Shown here one piece after another: positions 1 to 7,868 of a stretch of 43,419 bases of DNA. The stretch covers positions 1 to 43,419 of the forward strand of contig DHSD01000022.1 of assembly GCA_002411365.1 (NCBI GenBank). Direction: 5' to 3'. The position numbers and the translations under genes were made by a program. The stretch comes from Ruminococcaceae bacterium UBA5295. GTDB taxonomy: Bacteria; Bacillota; Clostridia; Oscillospirales; Acutalibacteraceae. Below the pieces are notes generated by a model. It ran no database searches, was not told where the DNA came from, and was given only the letters and a program-made list of their open reading frames with translations. Each line of letters starts with the position of its first letter. Position 1 is the first letter of the stretch.

Positions 1-131
1 ACCCGGCACGTGAAATTGGTGAAACCAATAGAATCGGAAGCATAAAAGTCGGCAAGCAGGCCGACCTTGTTGTGATGGACAAAGAGTGGAACATAGTTTC
101 GGTATTTAAAAATGGAAAGCTGATGAGATAA
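1..131 (+). CDS. nagA: N-acetylglucosamine-6-phosphate deacetylase, C-terminal end (partial)
   Basis: Only the last 42 codons are inside the window (frame starts at base 3, stop TAA at 129-131); the gene begins off the left edge. The tail reads PAREIGETNRIGSIKVGK, then ADLVVMD and a final VFKNGKLMR. This is the standard C-terminus of amidohydrolase-superfamily NagA enzymes (N-P-A-R..., G-x-I-x-x-G-x-x-A-D-L-V-V-x-D). NagA removes acetate from GlcNAc-6-phosphate in the cytoplasm during amino-sugar catabolism and wall recycling. A strong terminator follows at 244-285, so nagA is the last gene of its transcript. The family is fairly secure; another amidohydrolase such as a dihydroorotase-like enzyme shares part of this signature and cannot be fully excluded from 42 residues. 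Confidence 0.75.
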   Translation, partial: PAREIGETNRIGSIKVGKQADLVVMDKEWNIVSVFKNGKLMR

Positions 132-226
132 AAGCAAATTTTATCTTAGAAAATGACGCATTACTTAAAAATTTTTGGGTTGCTTATTTGGTGCGGAAAG
201 CTGCGAAAATTTCAATATTATAAATA

Positions 227-511
227 TTAATACAGATTGTCGAAGAACCCATCCGACGCATTAAGCGAAGGATGGGTTCTTTTTGCAATATGAAGCCGGA
301 AGGATGGTAGTCCTTCCATTTTCCACATTGCCAGCTTTTTAAGATTCATGGCAGCGAACTTAAGTCTAACCCAATTTGTCACTTGAGCTAAGCCCCAGTA
401 AAGATACTGGTCTGAGAAAACTCGGCAAAAAAGTAGCTTGAAGATAATTAGACAGTTAAATAGCTTATATTTTCTCTGTATGCAACCTCTGGTTTTTCTG
501 CAAGGCATCAT
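227..511 (-). pseudogene. Remnant of an IS1182-like DDE transposase (C-terminal fragment)
   Basis: The open frame contains the stretch GLAQVTNWVRLKFAAMNLKK (about bases 330-400), the conserved 'K-x-x-F-A-A-M-N-L-K-K-L-A' end of IS1182/IS5-type transposases. The full protein would be several hundred residues. No catalytic DDE region is present here or upstream, and the N-terminal third of this frame is not transposase-like. It is therefore a decayed tail, not an active element. It sits between nagA and the NlpC/P60 gene. I see no intact inverted repeats. The exact IS family is tentative. Confidence 0.6.
244..285 (+). terminator. Rho-independent terminator after nagA
   Basis: A perfect 11-bp stem (AGAACCCATCC at 244-254, GGATGGGTTCT at 270-280) with a 15-nt loop is followed by a T-run. 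It lies 112 bp after the nagA stop. The same DNA forms the edge of the transposase remnant on the other strand, so the hairpin may have come with the insertion sequence. Confidence 0.85.
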
Positions 512-534
512 ACTCCATGTAAATCAATAAATTA

Positions 535-1350
535 TTAAAAAATACTGCCTATGAAGAGAAGCCTTGACGGAAGGTCGGCACGGTAATCTGCATCATTGGG
601 GTCGAAACTGTTCTGAACCACACCATGGCAATTATTTCCCGCTGTGGAATGGATATAACGTTTACCGCCAACATACATTGCCACGTGCCCCGGGAAAAAC
701 AGAAGGTCGCCTTTTTTCATCTTTTCACGGCTTGTCTCGTGCATACAGAATTCCGGCTTCATATGGGCATCACGGTTTATAACGACGCCGTTAAGGAGAT
801 ACGCCATAGAGCAAAGGCCGCTGCAGTCAATGCCGAGCGGTGTTTTACCTCCCCAGCGGTATTGTGTCCCCATATAGCTTATGGCTGTTTTCACAAAATT
901 TTCCCGCAGCTTTTCCTCTTCTTCTTTATGCCATGAAGTTATGTACTTGCCGAGAAAAGCTCCCCATGCCCATCCTTCCCTGCCGTCGCATAGGCGGACC
1001 TTTTCCCAGCCTGAGCTGTTTTCTCCAGTTGGGCTCACAATAGCGCCGCGTGTAACTTCCTGCACAATAATTCCCTGAACTTTAGGCTGCATGAGAATAT
1101 CCGCATGAGCCTGCATGACAGTTTTCTTTGGTGCCGTATCCCAGAAAGCCATGTTTTCCGCATCAAACGAAAGGCTATTTTTAAGGGTCCAGCCTTCATA
1201 CTGATAGCGCGTGCGTACGCGGCACCATTTTCCTTTACGATCTATTACTTCCACTTTGTAGCCGAACAGCGCTTCGTCTGTAAGTTCCGCATCATCGTTT
1301 GCCTTGGCGCGCAACGGCAAAATCATTGAAGTAACCAATGCATAGCCCAA
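535..1350 (-). CDS. SH3-domain NlpC/P60 family cell-wall endopeptidase
   Basis: A 271-residue protein with SH3b-like modules in the N-terminal ~130 residues (e.g. GYKVEVIDRKGKWCRVRTRY) and a C-terminal NlpC/P60 (C40) domain. The catalytic motif is DCSGLCSMAYLLNGV (Cys nucleophile), followed by GDLLFFPGHVAMYVGG (His). The family cleaves gamma-D-Glu-(di)amino-acid bonds in peptidoglycan stem peptides, so recycling or remodelling of muropeptides is likely. No clear signal peptide is seen, which favours a cytoplasmic, YkfC-like role. The start is TTG at 1350, set by AAGGAGG about 10 nt upstream. The gene lies 70 bp behind ribH on the same strand with no terminator between them, so it may be read through from the rib operon. 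Confidence 0.85.
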   Translation of the reverse strand: MGYALVTSMILPLRAKANDDAELTDEALFGYKVEVIDRKGKWCRVRTRYQYEGWTLKNSLSFDAENMAFWDTAPKKTVMQAHADILMQPKVQGIIVQEVTRGAIVSPTGENSSGWEKVRLCDGREGWAWGAFLGKYITSWHKEEEEKLRENFVKTAISYMGTQYRWGGKTPLGIDCSGLCSMAYLLNGVVINRDAHMKPEFCMHETSREKMKKGDLLFFPGHVAMYVGGKRYIHSTAGNNCHGVVQNSFDPNDADYRADLPSRLLFIGSIF

Positions 1351-1420
1351 CTGTTTATTTCCTCCTTCGAAATTTTATATGGCAAATTAAATCATGCATA
1401 TATAAAATTCTGCTTAAAAA

Positions 1421-1888
1421 CTATTTGCCCATAGTACGAATCAAATTTACCATCTCTACCGCACCTTCCGCACACTCAAAGCCCTTGTTGCCCTCCTTTG
1501 CTCCGGCGCGCTCGATAGCCTGCTCAATATTTTCCGTCGTAAGTACACCAAACATCACAGGGACTCCGCTTGCCAGTGCCGTCTGGGCAATGCCTTTCGA
1601 AACTTCATTGCAAACATAGTCATAGTGGTTTGTGCTGCCACGGATTACTGCACCAAGGCAGATAACCGCATCATATCTTCCGCTTTTCGCCATCTTTGAT
1701 GCAATCAATGGAATCTCAAAAGCACCCGGCACCCACGCCACGTCTATACTTTCTTCCAGCACGCCATGCCTTTTTAGGCCATCCAGTGCACCTGACAGTA
1801 ATTTTGAGGTAATAAATTCGTTGAATCTGGCAACTACAATTCCTATATGTATATTTTCAGATACCAGTTTCCCTTCAAAAATATTCAC
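1421..1888 (-). CDS. ribH: 6,7-dimethyl-8-ribityllumazine synthase
   Basis: 155 residues, the normal length for lumazine synthase. Family motifs are visible: ARFNEFIT near the N-terminus, WVPGAFEIPL, CLGAVIRGSTNHYDYV and GVPVMFGVLTTENIEQA. It condenses 5-amino-6-ribitylamino-uracil with 3,4-dihydroxy-2-butanone 4-phosphate, the penultimate riboflavin step, and normally assembles into a 60-mer capsid. It starts with GTG at 1888 behind AAAGGAG. It is the last of four co-directional rib genes, 13 bp after ribBA, and shares the FMN riboswitch upstream of ribD. Confidence 0.97.
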   Translation of the reverse strand: MNIFEGKLVSENIHIGIVVARFNEFITSKLLSGALDGLKRHGVLEESIDVAWVPGAFEIPLIASKMAKSGRYDAVICLGAVIRGSTNHYDYVCNEVSKGIAQTALASGVPVMFGVLTTENIEQAIERAGAKEGNKGFECAEGAVEMVNLIRTMGK

Positions 1889-1901
1889 TAAAAAAACTCC
1901 T

Positions 1902-3101
1902 TTAATAATTGAGGATGTGCCCCATTTTCGATTGTTTTGTTTTCAGGTAAAATAAATCATATTGTGTAGCGTCCATCTGTATTGGTACGCGTTCCACAAT
2001 TTTCATCCCATAGTCAGAAAGCTGGCGTATTTTATCGGGATTATTAGTCATAAGGCGCAGCGTTTTGGCTCCAAGGTCCCGAAGTATCTGCGCGCTGATG
2101 AAGTACTCCCTTAAATCTCCGGCAAAGCCAAGTGCCCTATTTGCTTCAACTGTGTCCATACCCTTATCCTGCAGTGCGTAGGCCTTAAGTTTATTAATAA
2201 GTCCAATCCCACGCCCTTCTTGCCGCATATAAAGCAGAACTCCACGGCCTTCATGTTCAATCTGCGCCATTGCATACGCCAACTGCTGCCCACAGTCACA
2301 CCTGAGCGAGCCAAAAGTGTCACCTGTCAGGCATTCGGAATGTACACGGCACAGCAGGTTTTTTCCGTCCCCGATTTGCCCTTTCACCAAGGCAACATGA
2401 TGTTTCCCATTAAGCTTGTTAACATAGCCACACACTGTGAAGTCCCCATACCGCGTAGGCAGTTTTGCAGTTGCTACACGTTTGACCAGCTTGTCATGCC
2501 GCTTCCTGTACTCCTGCAGGTCTTTGACTGTAATAAATGTCAGGCCATATTTATCAGCCATATGAATTAGTTCAGATGTCCTCATCATCCGGCCGTCGGT
2601 GCCCATTACCTCACAGCACAGGCCGCATTCCTTAAGCCCGGCAAGCCGGAGCAAATCCACAGTGGCTTCAGTATGGCCGCTTCTTTCCAAAACGCCGTTC
2701 GGTTTAGCCATAAGCGGGAACATATGGCCGGGGCGGCGGAAATCTTCCGGCTTTGCACTACTGCTTGCACAGGCGCGCGCTGTTATGCCCCGCTCTTCTG
2801 CAGAAATGCCTGTAGTTGTGCTTACGTGGTCTACAGAAACTGCAAATGCCGTTTCATGGTTGTCGGTATTATTTGAAACCATCTGTGGAAAATGCAGTTT
2901 TTTGCAAAGCTCTATGCTCATTGGCATGCAGATAAGCCCTTTGCCATGCATTGCCATAAAATTTACGTTTTCAGTCGTAGCAAACTCGGACGCGCATATC
3001 AAGTCCCCCTCGTTTTCACGGTTTACATCATCTGTTACCAGGATTATTTTCCCCTGGCGTAAATCCTCGATTGCTTTTTCCACTGTATCAAATGTTGGCA
3101 T
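1902..3101 (-). CDS. ribBA: Bifunctional 3,4-dihydroxy-2-butanone-4-phosphate synthase / GTP cyclohydrolase II
   Basis: 399 residues with the two domains expected of RibBA. Residues ~1-200 are the DHBP synthase (DDVNRENEGDLICASEF, RRPGHMFPL, GHTEATVDLLRLAGL). Residues ~205-399 are GTP cyclohydrolase II with the zinc-cysteine cluster ECLTGDTFGSLRCDCG and YMRQEGRGIGL. It supplies both starting branches of riboflavin synthesis, from ribulose-5-phosphate and GTP. ATG at 3101 is preceded by AGGAGGTG, which overlaps the ribE stop. Both catalytic signatures look intact, so neither half appears degenerate. Confidence 0.97.
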   Translation of the reverse strand: MPTFDTVEKAIEDLRQGKIILVTDDVNRENEGDLICASEFATTENVNFMAMHGKGLICMPMSIELCKKLHFPQMVSNNTDNHETAFAVSVDHVSTTTGISAEERGITARACASSSAKPEDFRRPGHMFPLMAKPNGVLERSGHTEATVDLLRLAGLKECGLCCEVMGTDGRMMRTSELIHMADKYGLTFITVKDLQEYRKRHDKLVKRVATAKLPTRYGDFTVCGYVNKLNGKHHVALVKGQIGDGKNLLCRVHSECLTGDTFGSLRCDCGQQLAYAMAQIEHEGRGVLLYMRQEGRGIGLINKLKAYALQDKGMDTVEANRALGFAGDLREYFISAQILRDLGAKTLRLMTNNPDKIRQLSDYGMKIVERVPIQMDATQYDLFYLKTKQSKMGHILNY

Positions 3102-3112
3102 TGCTGCACCTC

Positions 3113-3751
3113 CTAAATTTCATACTGAGCAAGAAATTTTCTTGATATACTGCTTTGCCCCGCCGGCACGCGCAACAGTTTTTCTACATATTTCCCCACG
3201 CAGTCGTTTTCCAGGTTCACCACATCGCCTGTATGCTTTTTCCCAAGCGCAGTGCACTTTACCGTGTTTGGAATCACTGATACTCCAAAATCGTTTTCAG
3301 TTACACTGGCCACGGTAAGGCTGACTCCATCAATGGCAACAGACCCCTTCTCCACCACATATCTCAAAATTAATTTTGGGGCACGTATAGTAAACCATAC
3401 CGCATTTTCATCTTTTTTTATGCTCCTGATGACTCCGGTCCCGTCGATATGTCCTGAAACGATATGCCCGCCTAAACGTCCGTTAAGCATTACGGCACGT
3501 TCCAGATTCACCATATCGCCAGCCTTCAAATTCCAGAGGTTGGAGCAATTAACAGTTTCGTGCATCACATCGGCAGAAAACAAGCTGTCTGTAATTGAAA
3601 CGACTGTCAGGCACACGCCATTGACTGCAATGCTGTCGCCCATGTTTAAATCATCAAGCACTTTCGATGCTTTAACCGTGAGGACGGCTGAATGTGTGTT
3701 TTTCTTAATCGAGCGGACAGTCCCTATTTCTTCTATTATTCCTGTGAACAT
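3113..3751 (-). CDS. ribE: Riboflavin synthase, alpha subunit
   Basis: 212 residues carrying the two lumazine-binding repeats of the family. The first starts MFTGIIEEIGTV and the second starts GHIDGTGVIRS, each followed by a G-x-S-x-A-(V/I)-(N/D)-G-V-(C/S)-L-T-V block. It dismutates two lumazines to riboflavin. The ATG lies inside the 3' end of ribD (16-nt overlap), which implies translational coupling. The C-terminal tail after the second repeat (about PAGQSSISRKFLAQYEI) is a little longer than usual and looks non-conserved. Confidence 0.96.
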   Translation of the reverse strand: MFTGIIEEIGTVRSIKKNTHSAVLTVKASKVLDDLNMGDSIAVNGVCLTVVSITDSLFSADVMHETVNCSNLWNLKAGDMVNLERAVMLNGRLGGHIVSGHIDGTGVIRSIKKDENAVWFTIRAPKLILRYVVEKGSVAIDGVSLTVASVTENDFGVSVIPNTVKCTALGKKHTGDVVNLENDCVGKYVEKLLRVPAGQSSISRKFLAQYEI

Positions 3752-4836
3752 GCAACTACCTCGCTTTCCAGCAGGATGTCTTCGCCTAAGTGTGTCACCT
3801 CTGGTGCAGTCAGCTTGAACGCTTCCTTAAGGCTTTCCACACCAATTCCTTCCACTGGAGATTTTGCCCCGACTCCACCCAAAAGCTTCGGGGCAATATA
3901 AGCCTGCACCTTATTGACAACACCGCTTTGCAGCGCAGACCAGTTGAGCGTGCTGCCACCCTCAAGCAAGATGCTATCGATTCCTTTTTCCCCCAATTCT
4001 GCCATAAGTTCGTGCATATCTACCCGCCCATCATCCGGCTTTAATGCCATCACTTCACATCCTGCTTCTTGGTAACGGCGTATGCGCGATTCGTCCTCAG
4101 AGCATGTGGCAAAAATGGTATGGGCTTCGCCTGACGTCTTGACCACACGCGCGTCAAGCGGTGTCCGCAGCTTTGAGTCACAAATAATGCGCACCGGATT
4201 ACGGCTGTTTTTTAAGCGGCATGTCAAAAGCGGGTTATCAGAGAGGACCGTGCCTACGCCAACCATAATGCCGGAGTACCGGTGCCTGTCCTCCTGCACA
4301 TGCCGGCGGGCAGCCTCTCCGGTAATCCATTCCGACTGGCCAGAGTACGTAGCAATTTTACCATCCATAGTCATGGCGTATTTCATAACAACATATGGCA
4401 TTTTCGTTTGGATAAAATGAAAGAACACTTCATTTATGGCAATACAGGGTTCGCGGAGCACACCCACTTCAACCTGTATTCCGTGCTGGCGCAAAATCTG
4501 TATTCCTTTACCGGCGACCAGCGGATTTGGGTCAACAGAGCCTACCACAACGCGCTTTATGCCGCTTTCTAAAATTGCCTCTGTGCACGGCGGCGTTTTC
4601 CCGTAATGGCAGCATGGCTCTAATGTCACATACAGCGTTGCACCTTTTGGCGATTCGGTACATGAAGCCAGTGCCTTCCGTTCCGCATGCATTCCTCCAT
4701 ACTTCCGGTGAAAACCGACTCCAATTACCCGGCTGTCTTTCACGATAACGGCCCCAACCATAGGGTTCGGGTTAACCCAGCCACATCCATTTTTCGCACA
4801 TTCCAGCGCTATTTTCATATAAGCTTCATCAGACAA
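3736..4836 (-). CDS. ribD: Bifunctional diaminohydroxyphosphoribosylaminopyrimidine deaminase / reductase
   Basis: 366 residues. The N-terminal cytidine-deaminase-like domain has the zinc site HAERKAL plus PCCHYGKTPPCTEAI. The C-terminal RibD reductase domain starts near residue 146 (PYVVMKYAMTMDGKIAT) and ends with the GGSTLNWSAL region. It catalyses the second and third steps from GTP towards riboflavin. The start is TTG at 4836 behind AGGGGTG; an ATG six codons downstream is the only near alternative and has a poorer ribosome site. It is the first gene of the operon, just after the riboswitch-controlled terminator. Confidence 0.95.
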   Translation of the reverse strand: MSDEAYMKIALECAKNGCGWVNPNPMVGAVIVKDSRVIGVGFHRKYGGMHAERKALASCTESPKGATLYVTLEPCCHYGKTPPCTEAILESGIKRVVVGSVDPNPLVAGKGIQILRQHGIQVEVGVLREPCIAINEVFFHFIQTKMPYVVMKYAMTMDGKIATYSGQSEWITGEAARRHVQEDRHRYSGIMVGVGTVLSDNPLLTCRLKNSRNPVRIICDSKLRTPLDARVVKTSGEAHTIFATCSEDESRIRRYQEAGCEVMALKPDDGRVDMHELMAELGEKGIDSILLEGGSTLNWSALQSGVVNKVQAYIAPKLLGGVGAKSPVEGIGVESLKEAFKLTAPEVTHLGEDILLESEVVACSQE

Positions 4837-4848
4837 TCACAACACCCC

Positions 4849-4898
4849 TAAAAATAAATTAACACCTGAAAGAATTACAAATGTCTTTCAGGTGTTAA
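4849..4898 (-). terminator. Riboswitch-controlled intrinsic terminator before ribD
   Basis: On the minus strand, TTAACACCTGAAAGA pairs perfectly with TCTTTCAGGTGTTAA (15 bp, 4859-4898) and is followed by TTTATTTTTA. It sits between the FMN aptamer and the ribD ribosome site, as expected for a transcriptional expression platform. A second copy of ACACCTGA lies just upstream (minus strand, 4902-4909) and could compete for the same 3' arm. Confidence 0.85.
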
Positions 4899-5012
4899 AA
4901 CTCAGGTGTATTTGAAATGCCTGTAAAAACCATCACGCGCACAAAGCAAACCGTAAAGGTAATATAACAGCATTACCGAAAAAATCATTTCGGCATCACA
5001 TACAACTTCAAC

Positions 5013-5147
5013 ACATCTTCTTCTATCCAGACTTTACTGTCGGTTTTGGAGTTTCACCAAATCCTGACTTGAACACATTGCCAAGCCCTGCGCTTACGCG
5101 CTCGCGGACTATACCGCCGATCGGGAATTTCACCCTGCCCTGAAGAC
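5013..5147 (-). promoter_or_regulatory. FMN riboswitch (RFN element)
   Basis: Read on the minus strand, it has the conserved blocks in order: GTCTTCAGGGCAGGGTGAAA, TTCCCGATCGGCGGTATAGT, CCGCGAGC, a variable hairpin (GCGTAAGCGC), AGTCAGGATTTGGTGAAAC, TCCAAAACCGACAGT, AGTCTGGAT and AGAAGAT closing P1 with the starting GTCTTC. This is a near-consensus FMN aptamer. It lies upstream of ribD with a terminator in between, so FMN binding should end transcription of the rib genes. The segment between aptamer and terminator (4910-5012) contains two further small hairpins (CCGAAA/TTTCGG and GGTAAT/ATTACC). Confidence 0.97.
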
Positions 5148-5172
5148 ATAAAACTATTCAAATGTCATTTCC

Positions 5173-5200
5173 ATTATATGCTTATTTAAGGAAAAATCAA
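5173..5200 (-). promoter_or_regulatory. Probable sigma-A promoter of the rib operon
   Basis: On the minus strand, TTGATT (5195-5200) and TATAAT (5173-5178) are 16 bp apart, which puts the transcript start near 5166, about 20 nt before the first conserved riboswitch base. No other promoter-like sequence is as good in the 109 bp between the M56 gene stop and the aptamer. Confidence 0.65.
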
Positions 5201-5256
5201 TATTTACCATAAATTTTTTTTACAGGGAAGCTTCCGTGTTTATATAAACTGTATTT

Positions 5257-7140
5257 TTATCTGGATTCCATTTTTACAGCTACTTTTAAGGCTATCATTG
5301 GATCCTGGCTGGCAATCCGATAAACTGTTTTGTGGTCTTGCCAATTAATGGTTGTTTCATGGTTATTTGCCCAGTCTTCAATCCTGATGACACCGATTTC
5401 ATGGGGCACCGGCAGCATATTAGTCGACAGATATGTAACAGCACCTTTAGCCAGCTCTATGCCATCCGGATATTTTGCATATTTATAAGCCGGATCTCCG
5501 GGGCCTTCCACATGTAAGCACCAGCGTCCTTCATTCCATGTTATATAGTAGTGGCCGGCAGCACCTTCACACAAGGATTTAATATTATGCCCGAGGTCTA
5601 CAATCATTTCCTTGTTAAGTGAAGATATATTAATCGTACTATAACCATTGCTGAGAATTACTTTCTTTGCGCTCGCCTCATCTCTATATAATGTTCCTTC
5701 TACTGACGCAATCGGCGTGCCTTTTGAAGCTGCCTGTGAATTGATTGTCACAGCATGGTTTGTTTCGTAAAAATTCACTTTGTAATTTGCTGTCTTTGAA
5801 GCCGTTGTTGCTGCCAAATGGTGGTTTTTTGCTGTAGGTACACTTGCCGGCAGCATTACAGATACTTTTGTATTCAGCGCTTTATTTACTTGATTTATTA
5901 CAGAAGGCTGTGCCGGAGTGCTGTAGCTGGCCGGCGAATTCTGGTTTTTTGGCTGGCTGCCTGCATACGCCTGTGTGCCGCTGCTTACAGGGCTTGAGTC
6001 TTCGCTTGCATCAGGCGCCTGAGGTGCAGATGGCTGATCCTGTGCAGCCTGCGAAGATGCGCCTGAGCTGTTAGTGTCAGCTTTTTTGGGTAAACCCCAC
6101 CCCAGTGCACAGCCTGAAAACATAACTGCCATCATGAATATTAAGCTAATTAACCATGCAGATTTTTTCCTGTACTTCATAATGCTTACCAGCCTTTCTT
6201 TTAATTCCGCCTTGCCTTCACTTAAAGTAGTCGCAGGAATGCCTGCGGGATACTTCTTAGCAGCTGAAAAAGTGAGCAGTGTGTTTCCGTACTGCCGCAT
6301 TTCAATGGCGGACATATTGCTTATAACAGTCTCATCACAAGAAAGTTCACATGCCTTGCCTATTTCTTTGCGTATAAGCACCATCAACGGGTTAAACCAG
6401 TGCAATGACGTCACTGCCACAACAAACCATTTGTAAAGAATATCTTTCCGCCTATAATGGGTAAGCTCATGGCGCAGGATATTCCTCAGTTCTTTCTCCA
6501 TCGCGTTGTGAACATATGCAAAACGTGGAAGTATAATGACAGGCTTGATAACCCCTATAAGCACAGGGGTTGTAACATTGCTGCTGCAAGTGAGCCTTAC
6601 ACGGCTATTGCCGGCCATTTGCCGGAACAACTCAATATCATCCTTATTGGGTTTAAAGCATGTCCGCTTTATACGGCGCGAATAATATGCGTATGATATT
6701 ATAAACCATCCAAAGCTGATTATGGAACCTGAGAGCCATAGCCATAATAAATTATTTTTGATAAAGTCCCATACTGGAAGAGGAGGCTCAGCTGCTGCTG
6801 CATGCGGCGAATTTGTAATTCCATTATCAGTTTGTTCCGCCGGAGCAACCTGAGTGTTAATGGAAGCTCCGGAATTACCGGCGCCCTGCTCTGCTGCTGT
6901 GTGGGTGTATGCCCGGCCAGCTGTTTCCGTATTTGGCTGCCTGGCATGAGGAATGGCATCCATTACGTTTACAGGTGAAGTAACCGGCAGAATAAGGCGC
7001 AGCAGCACTAAAAGCCAGATATAATATAAAAAGGCCTTCGATACCCTGTTTTTCAGCAGGGGTTTAAATGCAAATAGTAAAAATGCCATTATGGAGCCTG
7101 AAACGGAAAGAGATAGAACCGTCATAAAAGCACTATTCAT
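5257..7140 (-). CDS. M56-family (BlaR1/MecR1-like) membrane metallopeptidase with unusual C-terminal sensor
   Basis: 627 residues from the ATG at 7140, which follows an AGGAAA-type ribosome site one base after the repressor stop; the longer frame upstream only overlaps that gene. Two transmembrane segments lie in residues ~5-55 and a third near 125-150. The zinc protease motif HELTH is at ~224-228, with a supporting ELSCDE. A fourth membrane segment is at ~328-347. A Ser/Pro/Gln-rich linker (~350-415) and a ~210-residue extracellular domain follow. In BlaR1/MecR1 the outside part is a penicillin-binding domain with S-x-x-K; I see none here. By analogy, ligand binding outside would trigger cleavage of the paired BlaI-type repressor. 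The signal is unknown. Confidence 0.85.
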   Translation of the reverse strand: MNSAFMTVLSLSVSGSIMAFLLFAFKPLLKNRVSKAFLYYIWLLVLLRLILPVTSPVNVMDAIPHARQPNTETAGRAYTHTAAEQGAGNSGASINTQVAPAEQTDNGITNSPHAAAAEPPLPVWDFIKNNLLWLWLSGSIISFGWFIISYAYYSRRIKRTCFKPNKDDIELFRQMAGNSRVRLTCSSNVTTPVLIGVIKPVIILPRFAYVHNAMEKELRNILRHELTHYRRKDILYKWFVVAVTSLHWFNPLMVLIRKEIGKACELSCDETVISNMSAIEMRQYGNTLLTFSAAKKYPAGIPATTLSEGKAELKERLVSIMKYRKKSAWLISLIFMMAVMFSGCALGWGLPKKADTNSSGASSQAAQDQPSAPQAPDASEDSSPVSSGTQAYAGSQPKNQNSPASYSTPAQPSVINQVNKALNTKVSVMLPASVPTAKNHHLAATTASKTANYKVNFYETNHAVTINSQAASKGTPIASVEGTLYRDEASAKKVILSNGYSTINISSLNKEMIVDLGHNIKSLCEGAAGHYYITWNEGRWCLHVEGPGDPAYKYAKYPDGIELAKGAVTYLSTNMLPVPHEIGVIRIEDWANNHETTINWQDHKTVYRIASQDPMIALKVAVKMESR

Positions 7141-7141
7141 G

Positions 7142-7522
7142 TCATTTCCTTTCCTGCTTTCCTCCGTTGAACATTTTATAAAGTTCAGCGATATCTTCCT
7201 CACTAAGCTGCCCGTCAGAAACCAATGACGCTACAAGTTTTTTGGCACTGCCAGCAAAAATTTTATCCAGAAACGCATTTGTGGACCATTTTTTATATTC
7301 TTCTTCGGATACCAATGCACTATATATCCCGCGCCTTTCCAACTTAACGGCTCCCTTTGCCTGAAGCCGCCTTAAAAGTGTCTTTACTGTGGAATCCTCC
7401 CATCCGCAGCGGACGGACAGCACCTGGCGGATTTCAATAAGCGGCACAGGTCTTTCTGCCGCCCACAGCACACGCATCACCTCGAGTTCAGAATTTTGGA
7501 TTTTACCGGCAAGTTTTTTCAT
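7142..7522 (-). CDS. BlaI/MecI-family transcriptional repressor
   Basis: 126 residues from the ATG at 7522, which has GGAGG five bases upstream; the ATG five codons earlier would place that ribosome site inside the gene. The winged-helix signature is clear: LAGKIQNSELEVMRVLWAAE, then STVKTLLRRLQAKGAVKLER. The C-terminal half is the dimerisation region that M56 proteases cleave in BlaI/MecI. It pairs with the M56 gene one base downstream, forming a BlaI-BlaR1-type two-gene module. No beta-lactamase or penicillin-binding protein gene is adjacent, so the regulon is unknown and may be only the module itself or genes elsewhere. Confidence 0.92.
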   Translation of the reverse strand: MKKLAGKIQNSELEVMRVLWAAERPVPLIEIRQVLSVRCGWEDSTVKTLLRRLQAKGAVKLERRGIYSALVSEEEYKKWSTNAFLDKIFAGSAKKLVASLVSDGQLSEEDIAELYKMFNGGKQERK

Positions 7523-7540
7523 AGTGTCCTCCAACATAGT

Positions 7541-7605
7541 TTACGCCAGTAGCCCTTTCGACAAAGCTTACACCAGCAGCCCTTATTTGTCAAGTATATC
7601 CAGTA
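7541..7605 (-). promoter_or_regulatory. Promoter and triple direct-repeat operator of the BlaI-M56 pair
   Basis: On the minus strand, TTGACA (7588-7593) and TAAGCT (7565-7570) are 17 bp apart. Three related 11-mers, written on the plus strand, occur at 7541-7551 (TTACGCCAGTA), 7568-7578 (TTACACCAGCA) and 7595-7605 (TATATCCAGTA), each starting exactly 27 bp after the previous one. The first two also share the following AGCCCTT-like bases. They cover the upstream edge, the -10 region and the initial transcribed region, the right places for autorepression. The classical BlaI palindrome (TACA-N-TGTA type) is not seen. Confidence 0.6.
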
Positions 7606-7735
7606 ATATTTTTAAAAATAATGGAAGTACTTGTCAGGTACTTCCATATGCCAGAATTTATAAATATAATTTCCTCATCTTTAAATATTGCCTGTTTTAT
7701 CCACGGCAAAAAGATTATAATGATTTAAAATGTAG

Positions 7736-7852
7736 AGTGTAACACAATGTCGGTTTGGAAGCTATTTATGTCCTCAATGCGGCAATTTTCTAAATGATGG
7801 TACGGAAGAAAACATGGGAATTTGCCCATTGTGCGGCTGTGCATACGGCTAA
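7736..7852 (+). pseudogene. Zinc-ribbon ORF without a start codon
   Basis: The frame ending at TAA 7850-7852 encodes CPQCGNFLNDGTEENMG then ICPLCGCAYG, a two-knuckle CxxC...CxxC zinc ribbon. Going back to the in-frame stop at 7733 there is no ATG, GTG or TTG before the first cysteines. At 7767 the sequence ATGTCCTCAATGC would become ATG-TGT-CCT-CAA-TGC if a TG dinucleotide had been lost, so a small deletion is a plausible cause. The next gene starts 17 bp downstream, suggesting the two belonged together. It may be a pseudogene, a sequencing error, or use a non-standard start. Confidence 0.4.
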
Positions 7853-7868
7853 AAAGGAGTGGAAACAT

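Noticed and set aside
2599..3318. A 239-codon plus-strand frame opposite ribBA and ribE, and similar long frames opposite the gat, suf and pdx genes
   Set aside because: They lie fully antisense to well-recognised genes, have no ribosome sites and show no family motifs; they are by-products of codon bias.
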